NCBI GenBank assembly: GCA_038503035.1
Contig: JAVSML010024600.1
Span: 939,240 to 1,003,239, forward strand
DNA: 64,000 nt
DNA from: Crocodylus rhombifer
Lineage: Eukaryota > Chordata > Crocodylia > Crocodylidae
Reading direction: 5' to 3'
The notes below the pieces were generated by a model. It saw nothing but the letters and a program-made list of their open reading frames with translations. It searched no databases and was not told the DNA's origin. Below, piece by piece: positions 46,149 to 58,631 of this stretch; positions within the stretch are counted from its first letter, which is position 1; each line of letters starts with the position of its first letter. The position numbers and the translations under genes are program-made.

Positions 46149-47149
46149 AAACAAACTAAACAATTTAGAGAAAATCTAGAACTGCATTTAAATTATATGA
46201 GACAAAGCTTGAAAACATTAAAAAATACATATAGATGGTGAAAAGATGAACAAAAGTCTTTACTAGAAAAAATTATACAAAGAAAATACCTCTCCCCACC
46301 AGTGGGAGAAAAAGCATTGATAGTTGTTCATGTACACATACACACACACATATGCACACACGTAGGTTGGGAGGAGGGGGAAAGAAACTATTCCCATGTA
46401 GCAACCAGATTTTTAAAAGGCACCACTAGTTAGGTATTTAAATATGCAGATAGATAGTCAATTAATCAATGGAAGTGAAGCAGCTAGGCATAATGGAAAA
46501 TCCTACTAGTGGCTATCTGTATCTTCAGGCATCTGGATAATGGACTCTACTCCAAAAGGTTTCTAGACAATATCTTTAATATTTTATAACAGATATGAAT
46601 AAAATTGGTGCTAAATATATAACCCATTTGAAAATAATAATTGCAAATTGTTCAGAGGTCCATTCTCTCAACAGCAGATTTCACTCCCTAACCTCACTTT
46701 GAACCATACATGTTCAATATTGAAGGACCTCCCAGTGTCAAAAAAACCCTGCCACGTTGTTAATTAGCATCATAACAAATGGGTGCATGCGCACTATGTG
46801 CGGTTTGCGGTGCCTCACACCCAGGTGCACACTCATCAAGACGCACCCTGTGTGTGCTTCCTCCTCTGGCTGTTGCTGGTGTTTCCTTGATGTTCTTTCT
46901 GCACTCGCTTCCTTCCCTCCCCATCATTCTCCCCCCCACACACACACACTCTTCATTAACCAAGACCTCACTCCCATATTTATATTCAGTTACCAGGACA
47001 AACCCTCACATATCCTCATTCCTACTGCATCCTTGCATGCAGCATGCATTTTGGACATGACTTATTTTTTTTGGAGCCATCTATTCCATAAATGAGTGTA
47101 ATTTACATGGACTCTCTCTCTCTCTCCCCTACATAAAGGCAGGGTGTTT
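46149..47149. other. Intergenic stretch with CA and TC microsatellites
   Basis: CA-rich tracts lie at about 46330-46358 and 46935-46950, and a TC run at about 47111-47126. No gene was recognised. Confidence 0.6.
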
Positions 47150-47806
47150 CACTCAGACCTTTAAGGAGAAGGCAAGTCAAGGTGGCCCCTTATAAAAAAT
47201 TACCCCTCAACAGCACCCTGGTTTGTATTAGCAGGAATGTCAGTAGCAAATCAAGGGAAGGGATTCATCCACTCTATTCAATACTAGTGAGGTCTCACTT
47301 GGACTACTGTGTCCAGTTTTGGGCCCCACACTTCAAGACGGATGTGAACAGTTTGGAAACAGTCCACAGCAAGGCACTGAAAATTATCAGGGATGTGGAA
47401 GACAAGGCTTATGAGGAAATGCTGAAAGAACTAGTGTGATTTAGCCTGCAGAAGAGAAGTCTGAGGGGGGGATTTGATATCAGTCTTCAAATACCTGTAA
47501 AGTGATTATAGATGGAAATGTGTTTGGTTTTCTTCCTGTGGCTGTAAGTGACAGGACTAGAAGTAACAGCTTCAAGATGCAATAAGGGAATGGTAGGCTG
47601 GAGAGGAGGAGGATCTTTCTGGCTATGATATCTGTCAGGCATTGGAACAGGCTACCTAGAGAAGTTGTGGAATCTCCATACTTGGAAACTTTCAAATGCA
47701 GATTAGACAGACACTTGGCTGGGATGGTTGAGTCAGGGATGATCCTGCCCTAAGCAGGGGGCTGGACTAGATGACTTTGTGAGGTCCCTACTGTCCTTTG
47801 ATCTTA
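47150..47806 (+). mobile_element. CR1 LINE 3' fragment
   Basis: The plus frame reads CISRNVSSKSREGIHPLYS and YCVQFWAPHFKTDVN, the CR1 ORF2 C-terminus, broken by frameshifts. The 3' end carries GGGCTGGACTAGATGACTTT and a GAGGTCCCTACTGTCC block. Confidence 0.9.
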
Positions 47807-50800
47807 ATAGGCTGACATTTCTCCCCTTATTCAATTAAACTGAAATATTCACTTTTAGATGCTCCTGAAGCAGGGAAAAAAAGACTTAAATTAGAAGCAG
47901 TACAGAGAGAAGACTAGGAAGATGAACAGCCTCCTTGAAAAAAGGTCAGGGTCAATAGATTTAGAGAGAAATAATAGAACAGGTGACAAATACCTATCTA
48001 ATGACAGAGTGGACCATGTTAATCCTCTACAAACATCTAAAGGGTTTGTCATAAAATGCTAATATTAATAGGAATAGAAATAAATAAAAAGTGCACTGTC
48101 AACTTGAATTTTTGTGTATTTAAAATAGTGTGAGGTATTGGAGCTACCTTCAAGCCTCCATACTAAATTCTGTAAGCTTACAGTCATCTTTTTCTGTGAT
48201 AGATTCAGAAAGCAAGAGGGAACAAACTATAACACAAAAAATAAAGAAGCCAATAGAGCGAAGCCTTTAGAATTCTTTCTGAATCTTTCATTTAAAAATA
48301 ATATTAAAAGTGTTACATGATGTAAATAATAAAAAGTTCTGTACAATTTTTTTTTAAAATAAGTTGTAAAAAATGAATGTTAAATACTAGGAAAGGCTTT
48401 CTGTCCGATCTGGTATATTCTCCTAAGGAAAGCAGTGGAAGTCTCCTGATGTGAGACATGTAACAGTAATTTTTACATACATGCTAGCAACACATGTATA
48501 GATTGCCATGCCTATGTATGACTTCACTGAATTGGAATGGACATTTAAACTAGAATGCTAGAATGCATTCAAAACAAGGGGTGGAGAGATGGGGCAGGGT
48601 GGGAGGGACAACAAACCCACCCATGTCCAAGGGATTAATTAGATAACCAGATAGGTGTTCTTCCTCTCTAGTTTCCCTGCATTATAAGTTCTCAGTTTTT
48701 TGAGAAATAGGGAAGTATTTATTTTCTAAGATGCAACAAAAGCAGCTGAGACCACCTATTGGTAGATCTTACAATGACACCAATGGCCCAGTAACTATGA
48801 TAATAAGACTGTGCTTTTCCACTACAGGTTGTGGCAATTCCTGGTAGAGTAGAGGCACATTGGAGAAGCACTTTTGTGGAAGCTGGTGCTTTCTGTAGAT
48901 AAAATTAAAGACTTATTTCCAGGGTTCAGCAGTACAGTTCTCAGAGATGCACACACAAAAGCAATTAGGCTTTTTCAAATCCTTCAGAAAACTGTTTTGC
49001 CCCAAACTCAAAATCATTTGCTTATTTTAACGAGTTGCCCTATGCCTCAGTGCCACAGATAAGCTATTCACCTTGCAAACTAGAGAGCAGTTCATGAAAG
49101 TTGTATCTCCTCTGTGCTAGCCAGTCTATAGTACTTCAGTGTTCCAGATCTGACAGCATTATATACATAGAATATTTCCTCTAGGACTATGCAGGAAGTT
49201 AGAGAAACAGAATGAAAAAACCCCCTCTAAATGAAGAAATAAATATCTCTATTTTCAACACATTTGTTGAAATGAAGAGAAAGGGAGAGAGAAACTCTAA
49301 AACAGAAATTACATGAATAAGTGAGCTGTGGCACAAACTTTACCACAGACCATATTTATTTACAAAGAACAAGACAGAAATTAGCATGCAATTTATGAAT
49401 GCTGAACCCTTTCCTACAGGAGGGGAAGTACTCATGAAGCATTTTCAGCTGAGTTCTCAAAAGCCCCTTAACAGCATGTAGGCCCTCCATGAAGAGCTTC
49501 TGTGAGTCTTGGTGTATCTGCAAAGATATCCAGTCCGTCTGCATTACATGTTAGCCCATGACTCTGAAAGGAAGCTGTTCTATCTTTAGGGCTCTACTTC
49601 CTTTCCATGGATATGGGACACTAATTTTTAAAACCAGGGATGGATGTTTACTGGTAAGTGTTGTGCATTGTACTGTGCAGCTTGATCAGTTTTCAACAAT
49701 TTTTGTGCTATCAGGAGAAGAAACAACTCATGGGTTTCTAGGGGTTAAATTGACTTCTACTAGACACAACAGTTAGAAAAATATAGAAGTTGTATTAAAA
49801 AAAAATTCTCTCCCCCTCTCATTTGAAGGATGCAGCCTTCAGGGAAGCTGCAGGAATAATGATAAACTATCTAGCAGTGGATGAATTGGGTGCACTAGAG
49901 GACCCAGGAGTTCCCTTTCTATTGAGTATATGAGTCAATTATTTTCCTTATCAAGATTAAGTAAAACAATGACTGAGGGAATCAGATGAGACGAGGGTCA
50001 TATTTTCCAGCCCTTCTGTTCATGGAAATCTAGGCACTAACTTATTTAGCAATATATTCCTTTATTTTTCTGCTTTATTCAATTAACTTACAGAACGAAG
50101 CTCAAGGTCTCTATGCTAACTACAAACCCCATTTCACAATTACTTATTAAAAATATAATTAATACTTGTATCTCCACAGGTATTTTGTGTTGTAATAGCT
50201 ATATGCTATCACCCTCAAGGGTGTATTACCTAGGGAAGGGGAAAAAAACCTTAAACAAAGACTATTAATTCTCAATTACCTTGGCAACTTGGAAAGGTTT
50301 TAGATATTTTATGAGACATTTAGATCTGTATTTAGATTAAATGCATATTAATGAGAGACTATAACTGAAACTTAGTTTCTAAATCAGGAGATGATGGTAC
50401 AGGCCAAACTCAGCAGTAATTATAGTGGTAGTTTAAGTCACACTTCAGAAGTCAGTCATAAAGTGGGTGCCATTGATAAATTAGTGTAACGTGCACAGTA
50501 AGGACAAGACTGTGCCTATCTGCAGAATTCTGAATACACAGCCACACGCTGGCACAAAGCCCCTGCAGGGTACACAGGGAAGATACACACTGCCCTGTTC
50601 TTTAGCAGACCATTCTGAATCACCTGCAAACCTAGGGGAGACGTGACAGAGTTCCTAGCACTCTACAAATGATTAAAAATATCCTACAGATGTCCTCAAG
50701 AAAAGCAACAAATTTTTTGCCTATTTGTAATTACATACACAGCAAACCCAAGAAAATAAAGCTTCAGAGATAACACAAAAGCCAACAGCACCTGAATACC

Positions 50801-51211
50801 TCACTTGTATGAAAACTATCAGGTTTCATACCATCTTCAATCCTAATCTTTCACCTAAAGGTAAATGTCTCTAGCTTTGTCCTATCCAACTCAAAACACA
50901 TTGCCTATGCAAAACTCATGACTTTCTCTCTTGTGTCAAGGAAGAGTAGTGACAAAACCAGTGAGTAGCAAAAGTTTTTTCAGTGTACTTCACTAGGTTA
51001 TGTGACAGATATATGCTTATCTTTATTGCACTGAAGCAGCAGTTTGACACATATAAGGAACAAGAGAAAGAAAATGTTTCCTTCTTCTTCTGTGACCTGA
51101 GGCAAGTCACTTAAGGCTAGCTCTAAAAAGCCAGTAGTAGATTTCAGGTACCCACACCCATCAACGTAAATGCTTCTAAACCACTAGGTGCCTAAGTTTT
51201 TACCGGTGTTA
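47807..51211. other. AT-rich intergenic stretch, nothing recognised
   Basis: No coding exon, LINE, LTR or terminal inverted repeat could be read over these 3.4 kb. Frames are all short. Confidence 0.45.
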
Positions 51212-51219
51212 CTTTAGCA

Positions 51220-51405
51220 CAGGGGTGGGCAATTATTTTGGGCAGAGGGCCGCTTACTGAGTTTTGGCAATGATCAAGGGCTGAATGACAGGCAGCCAGG
51301 GTCAGATAACTATTAATTTTCTAAAAATTTTAGGGCCACCGCAGGCTGGATAGAATAGCCTGGCAGACAGCATCTGGCCCGCGGACCGCATTTTTCCCAC
51401 CCCTG
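51220..51405. mobile_element. Non-autonomous hAT element, family A copy 3 (inverted)
   Basis: CTTTAGCA flanks both ends exactly (51212-51219 and 51406-51413). The termini CAGGGGTGGG and CCCACCCCTG are perfect 10-bp inverted repeats. The body is the reverse complement of the copies at 9643 and 35730. This is the best-preserved copy of the family. Confidence 0.93.
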
Positions 51406-51413
51406 CTTTAGCA

Positions 51414-53451
51414 CTTCAAAGTCAGCTATTATGTATGCCTACATGATCACATGCAGGTTCTATAGCATGCAGACATATACAGAGTGAACACATGCAGACA
51501 CATGCAAGATCACATGCAGGCACATACAGAGCAAACATCTTGAAAAATATAGCCTAAGGCTCTGGAGGATTCACCAGCTGAAGGTCTCCTAAATGGCTTA
51601 TGCCAGTAAGTGTGCTCTAAGCATGCCTAATACTTTGACAGCACTGAAGTCCATACACTGTGCAGCTGGAGAAATAGGAAGAGGTGCTTGCTTCCCTGTC
51701 ATCAGGCTAGTCATCAAACATCTCTGTTAGGAAGTGAAGGACCTGCTTGTATGCCCTCCTCTCCTCAGTGTGGGTTCAAACTCATACTTTCCCTATCCCA
51801 GAGTACCCTAAGCACTAAGCTCCTATTGAAGTTCTGTTACTATGCAAAAAAGAATTCAAAATTCCTATGGCCTGAGAAAGAACAAGTAAAAGAAAGCATA
51901 ACTATAGGGATGAGGCCATGTCTTGGGAGGAGAAGAACTAGCCTATGATCCCTGCTCCCAGCCTACTTATATATTTCATATTAAAGAATCGTTGGATAAA
52001 ATGCATAAATCGTGTTGAGAGCAGGGAGTGTAACCAGGACTCCCACTAATTACTGGGTAGAAAATGAAGTTCCCTCTTGCTTGCTTCTCTCCTGGCCCCA
52101 TGAGTCTTGCATTATTTTGAATTCCTGGTGGCCTGGCTTCAACAGGAAAAGTAAAGGATCCTGCCTTGACTAAAGCCAGGTGGTTAGGTCACCCTCATGA
52201 GAGTAGATGTGGATCTCCTCAGCTGCCATGAATTATATGCATTTTATAATAGATGGTCATAGGTCAAAAAAATTAATAAATAAATTGAAAAACAGAACAG
52301 AAATAATTCTGGCAACTCTAGATCTCATGGTGGCAGAGGCACCAAATGTACAGTTGGATACCTAAGCTCTAAGGAGGAGCACGAGTTCAGACATACCCCT
52401 AGGCCTGTTGGGTAGCTTTAATCACCTCTGTACTCAGTGCTTAGGTGATCTGAATCCCCTTTGGTGATTCAGTTACACATATTGATTAACTATGCAAGCA
52501 GCGTATATGGCTAATTCAGGGATGGGTGAAGTCCAGCCCAGAGGCCGGATTGGGCCCAAGATCCCAGCTCTGGCCCTAGAGCAGCAACCTGCCTAGCCAC
52601 ACGCCCTGCCAGTGCTGCTGGGGTCGGTCTCCCATGCTGTCATGGTTCCACCATTGCTGGGAGCTCCGAGGAAACCAGCCACAGCAATGTGGTCAGGGGC
52701 TCCTGGGAAATGGAGTCCAGTAGTCTGCCAGATCTACCATTTTGCCCTCCCCAGTCTAATCCCATTGACCTCCATCACTTTCCTGTGACAAGTCAGGCAA
52801 TTTTTAGGTATTGCAAGACCTAAGAAGCAGAATAGATGCAAACAGTTTGGATATAGTTCTCAGTTACTATGAAAACAGAGGATGATGTGGATACCTCAGC
52901 TCACATTTTCTTCCTACAAAAATGTTTCAAACAGGAAGTCCTTCATTGTGAACTGAGTCATCTAAATAATTGGACAAACCGGACATCCTACCATCAAAGT
53001 TTTATGTTACTCCCACAGACCTCCTGCTTTCCAAGAATCTCACAATCCTTAAATCAACACTTCCTAAAATCTTACTGCAAACTGATATGATTTGGAATTA
53101 ATTTTTCCTTGCTTATTTCTTTTAAACATTGTCTTCAAGAGAGTTGGTAGCTTCCAAAACTAACAACCAATTGATCAAAGTGCACTTGTAATAGCTGAAC
53201 AGCAAACAAAAAGTATCAAAGCCATCTTAGCTAACATATACAAACACATAACTTATCAGTGTCTTCATCTGCTGTTACAATTTCCTTTGGCAACATCAAT
53301 CAGGAGGAACCAAAAGGCGCCCTTTAGCCTCTTCCTGTAACTTGAGGGATAAAAAAAAAAAAAAAAAAAAATCTAAGGCTATTAGCCAGATCCTGAGCCA
53401 GTGCGTGTTGACTGTTCATTGAATTGCATGGAGCTGAAGGCCAGACTACAT
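51414..53451. other. Intergenic stretch with minor repeats
   Basis: ACATGCAG-type words recur at 51430-51540. A hAT-like start (CAGGGATGGGTGAAGTCC) lies at 52517 without a matching right end. A poly-A run of about 22 lies at 53350-53371. Nothing else was recognised. Confidence 0.4.
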
Positions 53452-54874
53452 ATGAAAATGTAAGTGCCATACTGGATCAGACCAATGGTCCATTTAGCCC
53501 AGTAGTCTATCTCCGGCAGTGGCAGAAGTGGATGCTATAGAGGGAGACCACTGAACCAGGTATCATTAGAGTGATTCCCCTGTTCAATAACCTTCCAGGC
53601 ATCCACCATTATTGGTTTCCTCTGGTATCCCTAAACTTCTCTAACCATTTTGTTCAATAGCCTTTAATAGAACTATCATCCAAAAATTGATCCAGACCCT
53701 TATTGAATCTGGCTATGCTATCTGCCTCTACCACTTCCTGTAGCACTTAATTCCATAGGTTAACTACACACTGCATTAAAGAGTATGTTCTCTTCTTAGT
53801 TTTGAACCTGTCACCTACTAATTTCAGTGGAAATCTCCTAGTTTTAGTATTCTGGGACTTGGCAAACAAGGTTGCATGATTTTATAGATCACTATCATAT
53901 TCTCTCTCTGCCATCTCCTTCCCAAACTAAAGAGTCCTAGCCTTTTTTAGTCTTTCCTAGTATGGCAACTGTTTCATGTCTCTGATCATTCTGGCTCCCT
54001 TTCTCTACCTTTTCTAATTCTACTACATCCTTTCTGAAGTATAGGGGCCAAAACACAGTTTTCAAGATGTGAGCACATCATGGATTTGTGTAATGGCATG
54101 TTGATGTTCCCTGTTTTGTTTTCAGTTCCTTTCTTAATGATTGTATTGGCTTTTTTGGTCGGTGCTGCACAATTAGTTACTGTTTTTAGAGAACTATCTA
54201 CAGTGAATATGAGATCTCTTTCCTGAGTCATAACAGCTCATTCAGAACCCAACATTGTGTATCTATATATAGTTGAGGTTATTTTTCCCCAGGCGCATTA
54301 CCCTGCATTTATTGACACTGAAGTTCATCTGCCTTTTTTATTGTGGGGTTTTTGGTTTTTTTGCTTACTGACTTAGCTTGGAAAGATCTTTTTGCAACTC
54401 TTCTCCATTAACTTGGGACTTGACTACCTGAAACAGTACCTGACTACCTGAAACAGGTGAATATCATCTGCAAAACCTGGAGATTAAAATGTGCACCCCC
54501 ATTTCCAGGTCATTAATGAAAATGTTGAACAAAATAGGGCCGAGTACAGAACCCTGCAGGATCCCACTTTTGACCTCCCTCCCTACCTCCTGAAATGCTT
54601 TTTGAAAGTCCATATCTATTGTGTCAGCTGGATCCCCCTTTTCCATGTGCTTATTAGCATCCTCAAAGAACTCCAGCAGTTAGGAAGGCAGGATTTCCCT
54701 TTACAAAAGCCATGCAGGCTCTTCCCCAACAGATCATATTTGTCCATGTGACTGCTGATGTTATTCTTTATTATAGATTCTACTGACTTGCCAGGGATGG
54801 ACATGAGAATCACTGGTCTGTAGTTCCCAGGGTCACCTTTGGAGCCATTTTTAAAGAGATGGGTGTTATGGTAG
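53452..54874 (-). mobile_element. L3-type CR1 LINE, 3' part, cut by the ERV
   Basis: The 3' end carries the characteristic CCATACTGGATCAGACCAAT block at about 53468. Minus frames hold RT remnants: NYRPVILMSIPGK and LHGFCKGKSC at 54616-54918 and QGSVLGPILFNIFINDLEMG at 54464-54646. A 19-bp unit (CTGACTACCTGAAACAGT) is duplicated in tandem at about 54422-54458. The sequence stops where the retroviral 3' LTR begins, so the provirus probably inserted into this LINE. Confidence 0.85.
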
Positions 54875-55937
54875 TGTTGGCTGGAATTAGAATTTAGGCA
54901 AATAAGGTCACTATTCAATTAGTAATTCAGTGAGCACAGTCCAAGCTCCAACATCCATCAGCTACATGCTTGGACCACTGTGTAAATGGTCCAGAGGTGA
55001 TTAGATAACAAACCAGATGTAATAGATAAAACATTTCACAAACACAAATTAAAACTGGAAAAAACAATGGCAGTTTATTAGGCACAACAACAACAACAAC
55101 TGGAAAAATCTATTAAATCTATTACACTATACAAACAATTTACTCTGATAAAACAGTTCCCTAATTCCTATTATTTACACTAAAATACAAAGGTACTTAC
55201 AAGACTGACAAACGTTTAACAATGAAAGGGAAGGAGGGGTTCTTTTTACCTCCTACCAGGAGACTGTGAGTTAGTGCAACTGAGGACAAGAAAGGACAAC
55301 TTCAGGACTAAGCTCCAGCAGTCTCCTGGCAGAGTGCGTCAATGATGTGGGTTTTTTAGGATGCAGTAGGGTCAACTAAGCTCCTAACAGCATCAAGTAA
55401 CTTCAGGCTCACAATAAACTACCCTTCAGGCACACTCCCTTTTACTTCCTCACAGGCATACACTAACACACCTAGACACACACATCATACTCTGCCTCTC
55501 AGGCACACACACAAGCTGTCTGTCTTCCAGGCACACTCTCCAACACAAGCATCCACACACACCCCCCAAACTGAGCTGAAGGATCCTTTTATATCTTGAC
55601 TGAACATGGCACTCTGTTTTTTCACACAACTTGCTATTTACTTCACACAGCCCACTATTTTTCACTATCTGTAGGCCACAGGGTTACCAAAAGGTCAATA
55701 CAGTCCTAAGTGTGCATTCTCCTCCTTGATACCAAGTCCATTTTAGAGACTTTGTATCATTTCTGTTTACCTGAGGGTTGGTGTCCCAAGCCTGTGGTCT
55801 CCCTTTCTTTTCCTATGCTAGATGAGGCCATCCTGGCACCCAAGCATTATGGTAACTCAGGAGACATAATAGTACCGGGGAATGAAACAGTAACTATAAT
55901 AAGGCAACTGTAAGCACAGTAACAAAACTGTTCAACA
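54875..55937 (-). repeat. Retroviral 3' LTR (candidate boundaries)
   Basis: On the minus strand the unit would run from TGTTG (55937) to CAACA (54875), a matching inverted end pair. A TATA box (TATAAAAG) lies at 55594-55587 and AATAAA at 55079-55074. It sits directly downstream of env. An alternative 5' end lies at about 55727, after a purine-rich AAGGAGGAGAA that looks like a polypurine tract. If the left end is right, the target duplication would be GGTAG at 54870-54874. Confidence 0.6.
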
Positions 55938-55975
55938 TAACTGCAGTATAAACAGAACTGTGGTATTGCTCAAAC

Positions 55976-57263
55976 TTAAACTTTATTGTAATCAGATTCT
56001 TCTTTCACCGGCTTACATTCTTCATTCAGTCTATGCATACTCACATACACAGACTTTTCTCTTTCTCTTGGATGCATATGCACTCTGCTAGAATTTACCG
56101 TGCACTGTAACTTTTGCTTCATATGCCACATATACACAGACAACCCTAACGTACTCAGTATCAGACACACTTGGCCGGTTAACACCACTACAGTCGGGTG
56201 CAATACCAGCTTCCATACTCCTGAAGCTCTGGGCAACCACCCTAAAAAGGTCTCCCACCATTGATGTGAGATGGCTGTTGACAAGTTTGCAGACACTTTA
56301 ATTATCTCCTCATCATTAAAGGATACCTTTACATAGAGTTTTTCCATGCTCTTCAGGTTGGCAGTTAACATCTTCTGCATACCATCGTGAAGAATCATTT
56401 GTCTGATGATTGACAAATACATGCCAATGTGAATCGGTTTAATTTCATGGTGAATAGAAACATTCTTAGCCATCTCTATTTTATATGTCTCGCACCATGT
56501 ACTTGTTTTTCAAGTATTATTACAGGATACACAACTTCAATTTCATCTTGAATAATATTACAAATGGTGGCTATAATTGTATCCTGTTTGAAATCATAAA
56601 CAAAGTAGGCTAATTTTCACCAGTTAGCTATAATTCTTGTTTGGTTGCTACTTCCTTTACCAACTGTCTAAATTCCAGAGGTATATGACCTGAATATCCT
56701 TGTCTTAGAATACCACTAACGATAGCATGCAGTCAAGATTGGGTTTGGGAACATGGCAAAGCTAGCCTGGTATCATTTTGGGTCTTTTCTAATGCCCGTA
56801 GCATTAATAAGTGTTCTAATTGAGAAATTTTCTGTCACACTGGTAATATACTGTGAGATTTAATAGCCTGATGTCCAATTTCTGATATAGACATGGTGGT
56901 GGGTCTTTCTACCTTTTGAAGCTGACAGGCAGGTGAAGACAATTTATTGGCAATTACTTTGGGATTTTCAAGTATTCAAGATTCCTAGACCAGTGCCAAT
57001 GCTACCTAAAGCAGTACCTGCATCCTTCCTCTGCGCCTCCTGACTCGCAAGGCTTTCCCAATGCTGAGGGACCAATTGTGCCACCCAGAACTAAGTGTTT
57101 GCAAGAGTGGAGCACAATCTTCCCTTAAGGAACTACCATTTGCATGACCAAGCTTAAATCTAATATGCCTCTCCACATATATAGGTCTAGAGATCAAATC
57201 ATGAGGTCTGTTGGTTTGCACATACAATAATTTGGCTTTAGTCAAAACTGGTACAGGGTTCAT
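55976..57263 (-). pseudogene. Retroviral env pseudogene
   Basis: The right part (57006-57263) ends with a run of Arg (RVRRRRG), a probable furin-type SU/TM boundary, followed by stops. The left frame (55976-56473, 165 codons) is the C-terminal TM portion: it has a long hydrophobic membrane segment around VVVLTGQVCLILSTLGLSV and then a basic, charged cytoplasmic tail. Between them the frame is broken several times. The envelope is no longer expressible as one protein. It lies between integrase and the 3' LTR as expected. Confidence 0.65.
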
Positions 57264-57705
57264 GGTGATCCAAAAGAACTCTGCTAAGTGCTTAAGCCAT
57301 AGTACCTACCACCCACCACTGTATGAAATATTAACTGAAATATTCCACTTAGGTCATTTGAACAAACATCACTAGGTTACATTTCTCATCAGAGATTAAA
57401 TTAACCCATAACTGAAGATTTTCCTAATTGGCAAATGGAGTATCCTTGTTTCTTATAGTGGATTCAGGGTAATGACACGTGTTAAGAGGATCAATGATAG
57501 CTCTCTCAGATGAATTCAGAGCTCCACTAGACTGGGATTAAGCATAAATGACACATTGTTTGTTTAAATAACATTATGACTAACAAGCCATTGTAAGTAT
57601 GGTTGGGTATATGATGGAGCAGGTCAAAAGTGTCTAACTTCAGTGGATACCCAAATTAGTATCACTGCCCATTGCCTTATTTAGAATAAGGTTCCAGTCC
57701 TTGTA

Positions 57706-58600
57706 CTATTTTCCTGAACCATATTTAGAACCTTGTAAAGTGTGGTTTGTTCTCTCAAATAATCCTGAGGCCTGGGGATGATGCACAATGTGAAGGCATT
57801 GTGGGATGTTAAATGCTTCACAGGTCTTTTTCATAACTTCCCAGATAAAACATGGACCACGGTGTGAGTTGATAAATTGGGGCATGCCCAACATGTAAAC
57901 ACCTGGTTGATCAAAACACAAGCAGTGGTCAGTGCCATGCAATTTTTGGTAGGAAACACCTCCACCCACTTGGAGAAACTATCAATTATTACCAGACAAT
58001 ACTGGTTGCTATGCTGGGTATGAGGCAGTGGTCAATAAAGTCTATTTGTATTCTGGGCCAGGGACCTACAATTCACTGGTATTTCAATGGTCCCTTTTTA
58101 CTCAGCCATTTGAATTATTCGCAGCACAGGAGAAGCAGTTTTCAACAATATGTTTAACATCATTTTCCATTGCAGGCCACCACACCACTTGCTTGAGTTG
58201 ATCAAGGGTTTTATCAACACCAAAATCTCCACGGATGTGTGCAATTTGTAAGAAGTCTGCATGAACCACTTCCAAGGCAATCCACACTGACGATAAGTGG
58301 TTTTCTTTCTGAGACAGTATGACACCTGAGGACTCTGCCAGACACCCAGTCTCTAAATTTGCCAGTTTGCATCAATTTTTGCCATGTTAAGTCTTGATTT
58401 AATTCTGGAGACCAATTAAATTGACTGAATCAGGGACTGTAGAAGGCATGACTTTCAGCACAGGAGCAACTTCTACTGCTGAGCAGCTTCCACCCAGTGC
58501 TCATAAGAGCTCCTTCCTTTGCAGACTTGTCAGCTTGGCTATTATGTACCAAGGCTGCTGTACCTCTAGAACTGTGTCTTGACGTTTCCCAAGGTCACCG
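57706..58600 (-). pseudogene. Retroviral integrase pseudogene (with RNase H C-terminal end)
   Basis: At 58102-58287 the N-terminal zinc-binding region reads GDFGVDKTLDQLKQ, WWPAMENDV and CFSC (the C-x2-C pair). The first catalytic Asp lies in IDFID at about 58045. The frame at 57706-57969 holds FINSHRGP, where the second catalytic Asp has become His (codon at 57862-57864), and SGLFERTNHTL, which keeps the Glu. Stops and frameshifts separate the blocks. The rightmost part (58500-58600) retains the RNase H end (SQADKSAKEGA). Confidence 0.8.
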
Positions 58601-58631
58601 GGGTGTCACAATCACTTGCCAGATTGTAAAC

